The notes: generated by a model from the letters alone, not told the origin. DNA of 64,000 nt from Adenanthera pavonina (GCA_026686845.1 JAIVEN010000002.1:28370001-28434000), one strand, 5' to 3'; positions 1 through 12,330 are shown, counted from the stretch's first letter. Translations and numbers: made by a program.

Positions 1-628
1 TAGATTACCCATTTGTAAGCATGAGTTAAACATAATTAGATCACATCTAATTGCTCCATGGTTTTTTTTAATTATTTTTATCCTATATTATATAAATAAA
101 TTAGCACTGGTTCTTCTTGCCTTGCAATATACAAAAATTTGATTTTAACGAGATATTTCATATTTAATTATAATATATATATATATACCTATTAAAGTCA
201 AATTAAGCATGATATGATAAGGTTCAAAACGGAATTAAAGGATTCCACAAAAATAACGGAATTAAAGAAAGCACACACAATTTATATAATAATTAAACTA
301 GTAAAAGATTACAATTCATAATATAATGTTTCAAATATCCTAATTTTTGGACGATGTTACAGCCGTCTGCTTTTTCTTCCTCTCATTGCTTGAATAATCA
401 GCCTGACTCGATATGTGATGTAGGCTGAGGTTCTTTTTAGATTTTTGCTTCTTTGTTAAAAAAAAAAAATCAAAGTTCTGACTTGAAGATGCTAGGAAGG
501 CAAAATTTTTTTTTTTTTTTAAAAATGGTTGCCTAACAAAGTGAATTTTTTATTTGCTCCAGACTATAGTAATTATTCGAAATCAAAATTTAACCTAACA
601 ATGTAAGTTGAGTAGGTGCTTTTCTTCA
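1..628. other. AT-rich 3' flank of B3 copy A
   Basis: No gene, RNA or mobile-element end is recognisable here. The stretch is AT-rich, with short A/T homopolymers and a small TA run near 175-186. It lies downstream of the minus-strand B3 exon and probably holds its 3' UTR and terminator, though no specific poly(A) signal could be chosen. Confidence 0.5.
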
Positions 629-1011
629 TCATTCTCGAAGTTTGATAAGTGCCATGCAAAGCCTCCTTTGAGCATTCCTAAACGCCCAAATTTGAATAAC
701 GTCTCCTTGTTTGAGTTCATCTTCTGAAACTACTGTATTCCAATTAGTTGTCAATACATATTGAGGATTTGCTTTGTGTGAATTCCATTGTCCAAATTCC
801 ATTGATGTCTCAATGAGAGGAAGAGGTACTCCGTTCTCTTTTGGTTTGTGAATCAAAGGAACAGTAATGATTTGTTTCTGCCTCAGACGTGTCATCTCAT
901 GATCTTCCAAGAACTTAAAACTCTCTACTTGTCTGCAAGGTATAGAGATTCTACTGTGTGCTTTGCTTACATCTGTTTTGTACAAAGCTTTCTGGATGAT
1001 CAGTCTGATTC
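629..1011 (-). CDS. B3 DNA-binding domain protein, C-terminal exon (copy A, 5'-truncated)
   Basis: This open exon encodes a plant B3 domain of the DUF313/At2g24670-like type, expected to bind DNA in the nucleus. Visible landmarks are LYKTDVSKAHSRISIP near the start, the WNTVVSEDELKQGDVIQIW strand region and a terminal FRNAQRRLCMALIKL. It ends at a TGA (629-631). A plausible acceptor (TAACAG) lies at its 5' edge, so residues before the first internal Met are coding too. The proline-rich linker exon seen in copy B (55.1-55.3 kb) was not found upstream; the promoter-like repeat blocks begin only about 100 bp away. I infer that the N-terminal exon is deleted and that this is a truncated gene, although the remaining frame is intact. 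Confidence 0.6.
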
Positions 1012-1124
1012 CTGTTATAATATAAATATGAAGAGGGGTAAAAATCCATATTTATCGTTAGAATTAATAAACAGTATGATGTATATTCCATTTGATTTGG
1101 GAATCACAAGATTTCAAATTATTG

Positions 1125-1475
1125 AAACATGGAAAGCAAAACTTAAACCAAAACAGAGGAAAGAAGCAGAATTATATCTCCTTTCTCGGTGGATGCTCTG
1201 TTTCTGTGAAACAATATTCTGTTTTTCACCAGTAATTATGGCATCATGACAATTTAAATTACATAGATATTGAAAGAAGAAGAACTTACCCCTGAATGGT
1301 GAATCAAGTTGAGAAGCAAAACGTATACCAAAACAGAGGAAAGAAGCAAACTGTATCTCCTTCCTCGGTGGATGCTCTGTTTCTCTGAGAAACAATATTC
1401 TGTTTTTAAATAGTGATTTAGGCAACAAGAGATTTCGAATTACTTGAATATCAAAAGAAGGACTTACCCCTCAAT
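1125..1475. repeat. Direct duplication (~180 bp, two copies) upstream of B3 copy A
   Basis: Two adjacent related blocks (about 1125-1295 and 1310-1475) share the phrases accaaaacagaggaaagaag, ggtggatgctctgtttct and gaacttacccctgaat/gacttacccctcaat. A diverged third copy occurs at about 56030-56200 upstream of B3 copy B. This suggests it is the ancestral 5' region of the B3 duplicon, tandemly duplicated here. Confidence 0.7.
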
Positions 1476-1496
1476 ACCACGAGAAGGAAGTTAAAG

Positions 1497-2700
1497 TGTT
1501 GCCCTGTTTGCCGCTTCAGAAATATAAGAGAGGAATCTCAATATACCGAAGAAGTTCTGAGCCTAAGTAGAAGAAGCTCAGAGTGAGTCAGGAGAGGGGG
1601 TTGTTATTTAAAGGCATGAAGGGGTAAAAATGGAAATAAGAAAGCGTGGCGTGGGTCATAACTATGTAACAGCCGTCGACTTTATCATCTGCGTCCATCC
1701 ATGCCCACTTGGACGAGGAGGTGGGGGAAGGCAGCCTACGTGGACGAGGTGGTGGTAGACCTACAGATAGGATCAAATAGGCCGAATTGACAAATGGACT
1801 TGACTCACATGTGTGTGAGCACTACACACACGTATAAAAAAGTAAATAAAACATGTATACGTATTATATATTTATTATTGATATATTTAAAAAAAATAAA
1901 ATATACTTTTAATATATTTTAGAACTTTTTTTTAAAATTTATATTACATATATTGTTTTACTTTATATATATTTAAGTTTTTAAAATATTATATAATTAT
2001 ACATAATTTATTGTTTTATATTTTTTAAAGTTAAAAATCATTTTAAAAAATTAATTATGCTAAATATTAAAAGTTAAATTAATAATACAAATTATACATC
2101 ATTTTTTTTTTAAATTTGGCCCCCCAATAATGGTTAGGCCGCATCCGCCCTTGCCTCCCAATTTCCAAAACTCCCCATCTCTACAGTCGTTGAAGGGCAA
2201 AAATGTAAAATAACAAAACAGTAGAGCGTCGCGTGGGGATAACTATGTAACATCCGTCGATTTATCCCCAAACTCTCCATCTCTGCAGCCGGCGATCTTT
2301 TATCTTCATCTAAAGTAGAGCCAGGACCCACACGGTGCGTGGCTTGGCGTCCCATTTGTCTCCAATCTCCATGGGGGAATAGCTCTTGCTTAAACGACGC
2401 GTTGGATCATGGATCCCAAGTGTTGCTCTGTTTGCCGCTTCAGAAATATAAGAGAGGAATCTCAATATACAGAAGAAGCTCTGAGCCTAAGTAGAAGAAG
2501 CTGCGAGTGAGTCAGGAGAGGGGCTTGCTATTTCAAGGCATGCGGGGTAAAAATGGAAATGAGAAAGTATGGAAATGAGAAAACGTAACGTGACGTGGGT
2601 CATAACTATGTAACAGCCGTCGATTTTCTCATCTGCGTCCATCTACGCCCACGTGGACTTGGCACATTTTGGAGGGGAGGGTCACCCACGTGGCCTCGCG
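1497..2700. repeat. Larger direct repeats of the B3 5' flank
   Basis: The segment at about 1497-1700 recurs at about 2415-2645, sharing tttgccgcttcagaaatata and cataactatgtaacagccgt. A partial third copy lies at about 2150-2300. A related block (ccgcttcagaaat, gaagaagctctg) sits at 56230-56290 beside B3 copy B. No coding potential is convincing in it. Confidence 0.65.
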
Positions 2701-2747
2701 ACATTTTGAGGATGCGGCTTACGTCATCAGATGGACTTTTTGTTTTT

Positions 2748-3212
2748 GTCCCGCCCCCGGGGGGCGCCCCGCCGGGGGGGCGGGGGGGGGGGGGGGGGTG
2801 GTGGTGGAAGAGGATGGGGGAGGAGTGTCCACAACCAGAACCCCTCTTTTTCGTGCTCGTCCTCTTGATAAAACAAATTAAACTTTTATAAAAAATTAGA
2901 AAAAAAAATGAAGAGTGAGGCCCACTTATTTTGGAAGCAATTTTTTTACTGTGTTTTATCAATGCCCCTCTACTCTACTGTGGAAAAAGAAAGTAAAATT
3001 TTATAAAAACTTAAAAAAAAAGAAAGAAAGCCCCATTTTTTTGAACAAAATATAAAAAACTATAGGAGATGAGTATAGAAAGAAATGCAAAGATTCCAGT
3101 TTTCTTATTTTAGCCATAATGTAAATGGGTTGTAGAGAGATATCAGATAAAGCGCAGAAATTCTTAATCCCAGCCGAGGATGATAGACTTTTTGTTTGGG
3201 GGGGGGGGGGGG
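2748..3212. repeat. Poly-G / GC palindromic low-complexity patches
   Basis: Around 2752-2798 a C-run, a GC palindrome and a 17-base G homopolymer occur, followed by GGT repeats. A second 15-base G run lies at 3198-3212. These are extreme against the AT-rich surroundings. Open frames over them (about 2595-2960) are low-complexity artefacts. Confidence 0.8.
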
Positions 3213-3229
3213 TGGTGTGTGTACATCCT

Positions 3230-3720
3230 ACTGAGCATTTACAAAAATAATAATAATAAATAATAAATAATGATAAATAAATAAACAATAAAAAAAGAGG
3301 AGAGAAAAAAAAATAATAGATAAATAAAACAAAATTCTCTTCTAAGTAGGAAAATTGATTTCAAAATCCAATTTTTTCTTTCTAGAATTCGATATTTGAA
3401 ATTTCAAATAAAGAAAAATAAAGAAAAAGAAACTACAGTTTTCTCATTTTCACATAAGAAATCAGTAAAGAGGGGCAACTGTGAACACCCTATTTTGTCT
3501 GGGCATTTAAAAAAAATAATACTAATAAATAAAAAATAATGATAAATAAATAAACAATAAAAAAGGGGAGAGAAAAAAATAATAAATAAATAAAACAAAA
3601 TTCTCAATAAGTAGGGAAATTGATTTCAAGATCCAATTTCTTCTTTCTAGAATTCTATATCTGAAATTTCAAATAAAGAAAAAAAAAGAAAAGGAAGAAA
3701 AAGAAATTTAAAAATGATAA
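3230..3720 (+). mobile_element. Duplicated fragments of the long LTR family seen at 35.9-39.8 kb
   Basis: Two tandem segments (about 3230-3420 and 3480-3690) resemble each other, sharing the aaattgatttcaa and tttctagaattc regions. They also resemble the reverse complement of the right end of the nested LTR at 39480-39782. The second begins with TGTGAACACCC at 3480, the same terminus as that LTR read on the minus strand. No full element is present. Confidence 0.6.
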
Positions 3721-3874
3721 AAAGAAAAAAAAAGAGAACAATAAAGATCCTCAAATAGATTAGATCCTACTAAAACAAAAAAAAATACATAATAAGTAAA
3801 AAGTAAGAAGAAAATAAATCAAGAATCATAAAAAAAATATATATATATAAAAAAAGGAGGGGTAATATATATAT

Positions 3875-4165
3875 ATATATATTTGGGCTGAAACGCTGAG
3901 AGCATTTCAGCTCAAATATGTTATTTGGGTTGACCAAAAGTTCACCAAAGGGCGTAGCCCTAAAAAATAGAGGGCTAAACTTACGTTAGATTCCCAAGTA
4001 TAAGAACAGAGGGCTAAACTTCCTTTTCCTTTCTACATTGGGGACCTCCTACTGTTCTTTGTCACCCCATCTTTGTCACTCCCTTCCACCCAAATCACAT
4101 CACAATCTCATTGTGGGAGAGCTAAACTTACGTTAGATCCCCAAGTATAAGAATTTTTGGGCGTC
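3875..4165. repeat. Imperfect hairpin and three short direct repeats
   Basis: A hairpin lies at about 3880-3922 (arms atttgggctgaaacgc and gcatttcagctcaaat). The phrase gctaaactt then occurs three times (near 3970, 4010, 4120), twice with acttacgttagat and ccaagtataagaa. Function unknown; probably repeat debris. Confidence 0.5.
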
Positions 4166-6368
4166 CTTAAATGTGTAGATTTTTTGTTTTCATTCTTTTT
4201 TCCTTTTGTTTTTTCCAATTTGCAGACAAAAAAATCGGGTAAGGGAAATGAAGGGTCTCCTACTTAGTATAGCAAATTACATGGTAACATTCTTGTAATT
4301 CTCATGTGAAACATAGTGCTGCTATATTTGTAATGAGTTTCTTCTGAAAATGGTATTCATCAATTTCTTCATCTATAAATTGACCACATAAGAACTTGAA
4401 ATTGATGTGTATATCTTTACTTGAGCCCCTTTTTTTTTTCTTCGGACCAGCCTTCTCATTAAAGAGGTTAAGTGCTCAAAACAACAAGTTGATCGAAACG
4501 CTTAGAGATATTTGGGAATTACAATTCTTTGAGGAGACATTTGGTTCTTTCAATTGGATTTTGTGCTTATCAAACATTGGCACATCTAATGGTCATATTA
4601 TCTAATGATTATTGTCTCTTTTTATTTGTTACAATTTTTAGTGAAATATGACACAATTTCTACACCACACTGTTCATGCTTGATGATTTTAGTTTTAGTT
4701 TAGAGCGTAATGATCAGATGACTCATTGGAGCATGAGCCAACTTCGTGGTTGCTTTGGAATTATTCGATCTTCTTGATGCCATGTATTTAGTCCATAAAC
4801 AATGTTTAATACAATCATATGGTTAGCTTCCTAAATGACTATGCAATTACATTTCTCTAATTCTAGATGATGAATAGGGGAATGTTCATCTAAGAATTTG
4901 ATACTACTAATTAGTGATATTGTAAAATACAATGTATTGTCCTACGAAAGACTAAATGTTTTAATCGTTTGTTTTAAGATCTTGGCCCAATATTATCATA
5001 AAAAATTTATTTTCCCAACTTTTGAATGCACGGGTGAGAATTTGGTTTTAAAAAATATAAAGGGGACTAAATTAAAAAGTGGACTAATTGATGTATTTCC
5101 CCAACACAAATAAAACTTAGACTAGATTTAATACACATAAAAAAAGTTTATGAAAGAGAGAAGTGAGAAAAAATTTTTTATGAAATTTATTTGACACATA
5201 CCATTCAAACTTTCTATAAATATAACAATTTTTATATAAAATCTATCTTTTCTTTTCCTTCTCCCTTTCCATTTCCCTTAAAATAAGTCATTCCTATCAA
5301 ACATAGCATTAGTTCCTCTCTCTCCTTCTTCCCTTCACTTTAACTCCTACGTTGGAAGATCCCGGTTCCATGTGCAGTCATCAATTTTTTTTTTGAGGCT
5401 GAGGCACTTTTTTAAAAAAAAAAAAATTGAATCTATTGTTATCAGATAACCACTTAAAACTTCAACTAATTCGATTCGAGCAACATTAGGCCTCAAATGG
5501 GGGAAAACTCTCCCAAAGGCATAGTTTCAAACCGAGACATTATATTTAAGCAATGCTAACTCATTTCCCTAAGACTAATACCTGTTTAGTTGAGGCTGAG
5601 GCAATTTGATTGTAAAAGTTAATAGCCGGAATTCTCTAACAATGAACCTTAATTTAAAGCTAATATCAGCTTAAAAAGGCAACAACTAATATGCCTCTAT
5701 GCTCTAACTCCAAAAGATTCATGAATCTACTCCTTTCACCTGGAACTTTCAGAAGCTTTATAAACCTTCCCATCTTCAAAGAGCAGATAACAAAATGGAA
5801 AAAAACAGAGGTATAGATGACAAGCAGAATCCCAGGTTGAAAACCAATAGTACTAGACTATTTATTAATTATTTTGATAGAAAACATAATTGAATTACAC
5901 TGCAAAACCCTGTGTTGCTAGTCCATACGGGGGATCAGAGGTTCCATGATATAGCCCTGATGCAATTGGTTTACGTCTTTATAAGGATAGACTCTACTCT
6001 ACTATTGCACCTAACAAATGGAGAGGGGGAATTTTCTTCAGCATAATCAAGCAATTTATAATTACATGAACATCTATCAACCACTAACATGGCCAGTTGA
6101 CAAAATGCACAGAATTATATACTTAGATATCTCCACATCATGGCCAGTTAAAATAGTGACTCTTGAAGATCCGGAGCCCTTTGGAGATGAACATTTACAA
6201 AAAGCCGCTAGTATTTCTTCATAAACAGTTGGCTATCTACAGATCATTCAATGTGCCAACGGCCACAAAGTCAAAATAGTACAAAATTTTTTACCTGTCA
6301 TAGCATGATAGCAGACATTAACTTTCAATAGGTTGACTATCAAAATCTGGCTGCATTGAGCATTGATT
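4166..6368. other. Intergenic, no recognisable gene
   Basis: I see no exon, RNA or element terminus. Short open frames (4396-4605, 4898-5113, 6018-6224) lack codon-bias or family signals. The last hundred bases or so before 6369 should include the 3' UTR of the minus-strand WD40 gene. Confidence 0.4.
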
Positions 6369-9300
6369 CTACTTTCTTCCTACATAAGCTCCCAATTTTG
6401 ACAAATCTGGAATCCAAAACGACAGCTCAGAAGATCCAGTTGCAAACATAAGGCTTCCAGGAGCCCATTTTATAACAGGAGGTCCACTATCAGAAGTTGC
6501 ACTCATCCAACTTGCAACCTAGACAGGTTAATATGAGCACTAACATCAGAATATCACAAGGTTATACAAATTCAACTCTACAAAGAGGAAAGAGTTGATG
6601 AATTGTACACACACACACACACAACGTTTCTTTAGCGTCAGTTTCTTCAGAAATGCTTGCTTTATTCCCAATATTATGCCCAAATATTTATTAAAATAGA
6701 GAAATCTCACGGGCTTTGCAGTATTTTATTTTCACCCTTCACTGTTACTTTAAGCGATCAAAACAGATTCAAGAGAAAAAGAGAAATAAAAATATAAAAA
6801 GACTCATTAATTCTGCCAATCAACTTCTGACCCACATCAAATGTGATGCCCTACCTTAATCCATACTATATGCCAGCATGAAATAAGGGGTAAAGCCATA
6901 ATCATTTATGGGTCACAAGTATACGTAAATGTTCAAAGAGTTGCTAAAAGAACATGAAGTCGAGAGTTGCATTCTGTCTGAATATTCACCAGGATTCATT
7001 TCACCTGTTCAGCAAATATTAATAACACTTTTTCCACTCAACATATAATCAAATTAAGTGAAAGTCAAAGAAGGAACATACTTGTACAGTTATAAACCAC
7101 CAAAAAAAAAAAAGGAATGCTAATAAGGTTCTAATGTGAATTATACAAAACACTCTTGAGTTTTATTGAAATACACAAACATTTCCATTATTTTCAAAAT
7201 ATACACTTCAATCCAAATTTAAAAATTTTTATTGAAATACCTCCTATTAACATACATAATTTTCTCCCATCAAACCTACATACGTATAAAGTAATTAAGT
7301 GATTTTTTTTTTCAAGAATTCGAGTCATGCCATTTGGTAACCTAAATATGACCAGATAAAGTTTAGATTTGTTTTAATTAAATAAAAAAAATATATTTTT
7401 TCAATTAATGGAAGATATTTTAGTAAAAATTTTAAAATTACAACGTAGTGCAACAATTTGTCTCGAGATAAATTTTTGTATATTTTGAAAATAAAAAGGG
7501 TGCCTTAAACTTTCAACAAAATTTAGGTGAGATCTGGGAAATTTACTCTAACATTTATTATATTACAAGAGGAACAAATAATGAAAAATGTGAACAAAGA
7601 AGAAATTAGTTATGAAATGCAGAGAAAAGGAGGAATGTATCTTATATCATACTTCTTTTCCACTTCGAACACTCCATGCATAGACACTTCCATCACCTGA
7701 ACCTGTCAAAAAGATTTTAAGCCTAAGAAAGTATGTCTTTGACAACAGATCCGAGCATTTAATCAGCAACAAGTAAGACGAATTCATGCATGGATAAGAA
7801 AATTAAAATGCCTATACAAGAAATACAAGGGCGAGAAGCAAAATGTGATGAAACTATAAAAATGAATGCCAAGACTTCCTCCCAAAACCTGATTTAGAGG
7901 CAAGAAATGAAAGGGGAAAGAGAACTTAAATTAAGATACCAAAATTAATTTTGGCAAAAATCATGAGTTAATAAGTCAACAAACAACTATCTGCTACCAA
8001 AGATACAAAGAGTCAACAAACAACAGAAAACTTCTCAGTGATCCATTAAAAATTACTTTACCTGATATTACAAACATTCCCTCAGGACTGAAGGAAGCTT
8101 CTAATGTGGAATCACATGAGACTGGGGTGACTTTATATGTGGATAACTATGCACACCAAGGATAAGAGAGAATTGTCAAATAGAAAGCATTTCAAAGTAA
8201 ATATAAATCATCTGACAAAAACGAGGGTGGAGTTGATTTTGAGGTAGGAAAGATACTAACAAGTGTGCCACGAAATGAATCAAGTACGTGAATATATCCG
8301 TTTGCAGTTGTTAAAAGCATAAGTCTCCCATCATTACTAAACTTCACAACATTTGCATCAGAAATATCTGCCCCAACAGAAAATATCTCAAAGGGACCCT
8401 GTCAGAGTGAATTTATCACATTAGGACGTGCCATCGCAAATTCATAATCAAAGGGTTAACCAAAGCTTCAACATATTCTAACATAGCATTTAGTAACCTT
8501 TTCGTACTTTCGTGCATCAAACATTCTTATAAATCCTCCAAAAGCAATTGCAAATACTAGCCCTTGATCATCATATGATATAGCAGGCCTTCCTTGTACA
8601 CGCAAAAGTCCCTATGTTGTTCCTAAAGTAAGTAAGAAGCCCCTATGAAATTTATACTATGCATTGCATCAGATACAAAATGATGAAAATAAACGAGCTA
8701 TATGAAAGTGCCTCTACCTGGCACTTCTCAGCCCTTTGGTCCCACAGCAAAACAGTTCGATCAAGAGAACCAGAAATAAAGCAGTCTTTGCGAGAGCAGA
8801 AGCTAAGAGAGACAACCCTAGGAAAAGAACAATATTCCATTATAGACAAATGGATTGTATAATAGTTCTTTGGAGGAAAATTTCAGAAGCATAACCTGTC
8901 ATGATGACCTTTGAAATATCTCAAGTACTTGTTATCATGCAATGATAAAAGCCGCAAAGATTCTGGATTAATTGATCATATCAATAAGAGAGCATAAGAA
9001 TATCATATGAGGCAACAACTGATGGGCAGGGACAGACTAACCATCCCAACCATTTTTTGATGAGTAGATAACTGTTGTAGGATGAGATGTAAAGCAAACC
9101 AGATCAACCCCGTACTTCTTGCTATTAATTGTCTTCGAACATCTGGTAACAGTTAAGGCATCCCAAATTAATGTAATCAACCAAAAAAACAAAAAACAAA
9201 AAAAAACAAAAGGAAAGAAGAAAACACCACAAGAGTCCATTTATTTTTTAAAACTATAATCATATAAGATAGATACACATCCATAACAGAAACAACCTGT

Positions 9301-10669
9301 GCACTATATAGATGCATTTACTAAGAATAGCATCATAACTTAGAATGTCCTCATTTTCTTTGTTTTGCTAACTTACTCAACATGCCTCCCCAACCATTTA
9401 GTTCAAGCCTTGCAGGTGATGGCACCATTTGCATTTTCATAGGTTTTCATGATTTACAGCCACAACTGAATTTCAATTACCCTCAATGCACATTGCAACA
9501 ACAAAGAAATCACATTGTGAGAATCGATGTCATATTCCAGAAGTTAAGGCCCCCAAAAAGCTTCAAGTATTCACTAAGTCAAGTTATGAGATGCTCATAA
9601 GTATAATTTAATTAAAAGGTACAAGAGACATCAATTGATTCACTCAAATGAAGGATCCAAGACTATGTAACACCAATACAGGTACGTGTATCGGATACGA
9701 TACAGTACGATATGGAACATATAGCAATTTTTAAAATTTTAGGATATGGGTGCGGGGAATATTTATACATATAAAATATTATTTATGTAGTTGTTTATAT
9801 GTATAATTAATAAATCTACTCATTAAAAGAGTATTAAATATTCTAAAATTTATAATATAAATGTTAAAAAAATCATAAAATATTTATAACAACTTCAAAT
9901 TGTCCTATTTTACGATAAAAAATTGAAGCAATACAGATTGGTATAAAGTGGTACAGATGGATATATATGCACAAATACGGTATGCATATCGTATTATATT
10001 GTAAGTCGGATACGTGGTGCATTTACCTTTTTGAAGTATCAGTGCTTTATAAATCTAAGATAAAGTGACAATTATTTAGCAGGTTGATTAAACATTTTTT
10101 AATGCAGACTTTTTTGTATCTGTCAAGTTTTCACATATCTAAAGCCAGCAAAAATTGGGGCTTAGGACTTACGTTCCACTGGTGACATCATAAAGGCGAA
10201 TTGATTCATCATCACTAGCAGTCACTAGGTAACTCGATGCCCTGTGAAAATCCATTGAACTGATTCGACCATTCTGTTGAAACATTCAAAAAAGCCTCAA
10301 CAAGTAAAAAATGGAACAATGGGCAATGAGATGTTGAGATTGAAAAGCCATTCCCGAAATTGTAGAACTTAAGATAGAAAAGAAGCTCTATTGATAGGCA
10401 TAGAATTTGCTCTCAGGTGACACCAAAGTCTAGGGAATACTGGCAGAATATATTTTCCATTGATCAATAACTGAAATTTTTATGTTCAGAATTCTGGAGC
10501 TGCTTCAAACAGAAGGAAACAAACAAAGCCCTAAAATTTCAAAACTCATGAAAGATCATAACAATAAAAGTACTCACATAGTCTTTAAAAGCCATTCCTA
10601 CTTCCATACTTCGAAGAATTTCTTCACTCAACTCCAAAGAAGCCTTTTCTTCTCGCTCAGGTTGTGTCC
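6369..10669 (-). CDS. APRF1: WD40-repeat protein, WDR82/Swd2 type (ANTHESIS PROMOTING FACTOR 1-like)
   Basis: Ten coding exons join in frame (minus order): 10578-10669, 10173-10273, 9042-9142, 8896-8962, 8718-8817, 8498-8611, 8261-8398, 8062-8146, 7653-7702, 6369-6518, all with GT-AG borders. The product is about 332 residues plus an unresolved first exon. Family signatures include LELSEEILRSMEVG, SLHDNKYLRYFKGH, FISGSLDRTVLLWD, GRPAISYDDQGLVFAIA, and a C-terminal SELSFWIPDLSK ending in YVGRK. WDR82/Swd2 proteins are nuclear beta-propellers of Set1/COMPASS H3K4 methylation and RNA-processing complexes; the Arabidopsis relative promotes flowering. The first exon carrying the start codon could not be fixed: exon 1 here opens on a split codon, and a candidate upstream ATG at about 10764 would need a 53-bp intron. 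Orthology rather than membership of a sister clade is inferred. Confidence 0.88.
6607..6623. repeat. (AC)n microsatellite in the last intron of the WD40 gene
   Basis: A short CA dinucleotide run. A longer one lies at 10991-11011, just upstream of the gene. Confidence 0.85.
9665..10053 (+). mobile_element. MITE family M1, copy 1 (in WD40 intron)
   Basis: An AT-rich ~390-bp element with degenerate terminal inverted repeats (TATGTAACACCAATAC left; GTATCAGTGCTTTATA right) and internal cgatac/gtatcg motifs. It lies in the intron between the 10173-10273 and 9042-9142 exons. It is homologous over its length to 13738-14118 and to an inverted partial copy at 11515-11845. There is no coding capacity; the transposon superfamily is not determined. 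Confidence 0.65.
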
Positions 10670-10876
10670 CTGCAAACATTTGAAATTAAGAGACCAAATA
10701 GAACAAAGTAAACATCTAACACCAACAGATCCAAGAAGAAGTTTCCCACTACCACCCATCATATCATCAGCTGTGTCTTGAATCTGATAAGCTTCTGGAA
10801 GAATTCTGTGGTAACAATTTTGCAAGAATCAGAAGAAACCCAATCAAACCACCATCCTCAGCTGCCAGCGCCAGAA

Positions 10877-10912
10877 ATATCCGCTCAAGCAAGAATAGCA
10901 ATGAGCGGATAT
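10877..10912. promoter_or_regulatory. Perfect 11-bp inverted repeat upstream of the WD40 gene
   Basis: ATATCCGCTCA (10877-10887) and its exact reverse complement (10902-10912) flank a 14-nt loop. It sits about 0.2 kb upstream of the first mapped coding exon, in the probable 5' UTR or first intron. A hairpin or a palindromic factor site are both possible. Confidence 0.4.
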
Positions 10913-11419
10913 CTGAATTTATCGTTTGCACTACCCAAATCTGAAGCAAACATCCAGCACTCAAACCCTAACAGAAAAATAAAAAAAAAAACACACACAC
11001 ACACACACACAGTTACATCCAACCTCTGAATCTGAAAATATACAATATCTGAAAGAAAAACAGGACACTAGATAACGGATATCATATATAAAATTTTACC
11101 AATACGGTACATAAACGTGGACATATATTAAAATTCAAACCTTAAACACCAGTAACAAAAAGAAAGGAAATTTTAAAAAGAAGAACCAGTCTAATTGTCC
11201 GAACGTGGTTCCCAGAATGTCAAGAGAGAGATGGAGAATACCAACACCGAATACGATGCCGAGAACGGAAAACAGAGTCCAGAACTTCACCCACGACGAA
11301 CGGGAGAGCGGAAGACCGGAGATCCCAGCGACAGAAGGCAGTGAAGTGAGGGTCCTCTGAGAGGCGAAATCTTGCAGGAGCAAGGCGCTACAAAGTCCAA
11401 GAGCCACCGAAGGGGAGTG

Positions 11420-11513
11420 GGAGAGGGATCAACACATGGCGGAGCTCGGTGGCAGAGACGAGGGCATTCTTGTTCTAATTGTAGATGTCGAAGGTGTCGT
11501 GGAGGAAGACTCA
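11420..11513 (-). pseudogene. Calmodulin-like EF-hand fragment
   Basis: On the minus strand, one frame reads FDIYN, an in-frame stop, then NKNALVSATELRHVL. VSATELRHVL matches the end of an EF-hand and the following helix in plant calmodulins and CMLs. Only about 25 residues are recognisable, and the MITE at 11515 abuts the 5' side. It could be a coincidence over such a short span. Confidence 0.3.
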
Positions 11514-11514
11514 C

Positions 11515-11845
11515 TCTATAAACGATACGATATTATAAGCGTATCATTCTTAATACACATATCTAGCACTTTAAAATTTTATAATAAAAATATAAAATAA
11601 AATCATTTAAAATTATTTTGAATATTTTATAAATTATTTTAACATTTATTCTATTTTTTTAAATATTTAATATTTATTTTTCTTTTAATAAATAAATTTA
11701 TTAGTTATATATATAAATAATTATATAAATAATATTATATATGTATATAAATATCTTCATACTCATCTCCTCTAATTTTAAAAAGCACCATATTTTTTCA
11801 TATCAGAGTATATTATTTTTGATATATCATATCAGTGTTACATAA
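11515..11845 (-). mobile_element. MITE family M1, copy 2 (inverted, diverged)
   Basis: Read on the minus strand from 11845 it starts TTATGTAACACTGATAT, then follows the M1 order of AT-rich blocks to cgtatcg near 11525. It lies between the EF-hand scrap and the LINE ORF1 remnant. Confidence 0.55.
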
Positions 11846-11850
11846 ACTCT

Positions 11851-12330
11851 CACATAATAATCCCAAGCATGACTGGAAGTATTGTAATCAACTTTAATAA
11901 GTTTACCAAACTGCTCACCCATAAACGATAAAATTAAATCATCATAATACTCCAGAGGGAGCGTAGGGAATCTAATCCAAGCATTAACTTTATCTATACT
12001 AATCTTTTTTTCTTTTTTTAATCATCTGTAGTAGCTTGCTCATGAATGAGATTAGGAGCCCAAGGTTGCTAGCGTGGGGCAATGATCGTAAATAAGCCGG
12101 GGACCCTTGGAGAGCGCAAACCGTAATCCTCCTTATTGGAAAATTTAACTGTAAAGTACCCATTCATTACCTTGATCCACCAAATTGATAGCACCCTTGC
12201 ATGCCCACAACTTTTGAAGACGAGACTACAAAGCTTTGAAACCAATGTTTGTGCCAAAAAGTTTAACAATTAGAGCAAAATCCTATTTCTTGCATAACCA
12301 TTCATCAACTCTCCTAGAAAGGAAAAGCCG
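11851..12330 (-). pseudogene. LINE ORF1 remnant (DUF4283 gag-like domain)
   Basis: Minus-strand frames give IVKLFGTNIGFKAL, SRLQKLWACKGAINLVDQ, GYFTVKFSNKEDYG, then AWIRFPTLPLEYYDDLIL and FGKLIKVDYNTSS in order. These are hallmarks of the DUF4283 domain of plant non-LTR retrotransposon ORF1, an RNA-binding gag-like protein. At least one stop and two frame changes interrupt it. No reverse transcriptase lies next to it. It is a dead fragment. Confidence 0.75.

Noticed and set aside
2595..2962. Overlapping frames on both strands (Pro/Gly-rich)
   Set aside because: Driven by the poly-G/GC palindrome; no start context, conservation or domain.
11135..11407. Minus-strand 90-codon frame with a hydrophobic stretch (VLGIVFGVGILHL)
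   Set aside because: No homology recognised, and it overlaps the likely promoter/5' UTR of the WD40 gene; may be a chance frame in a GC-richer segment.
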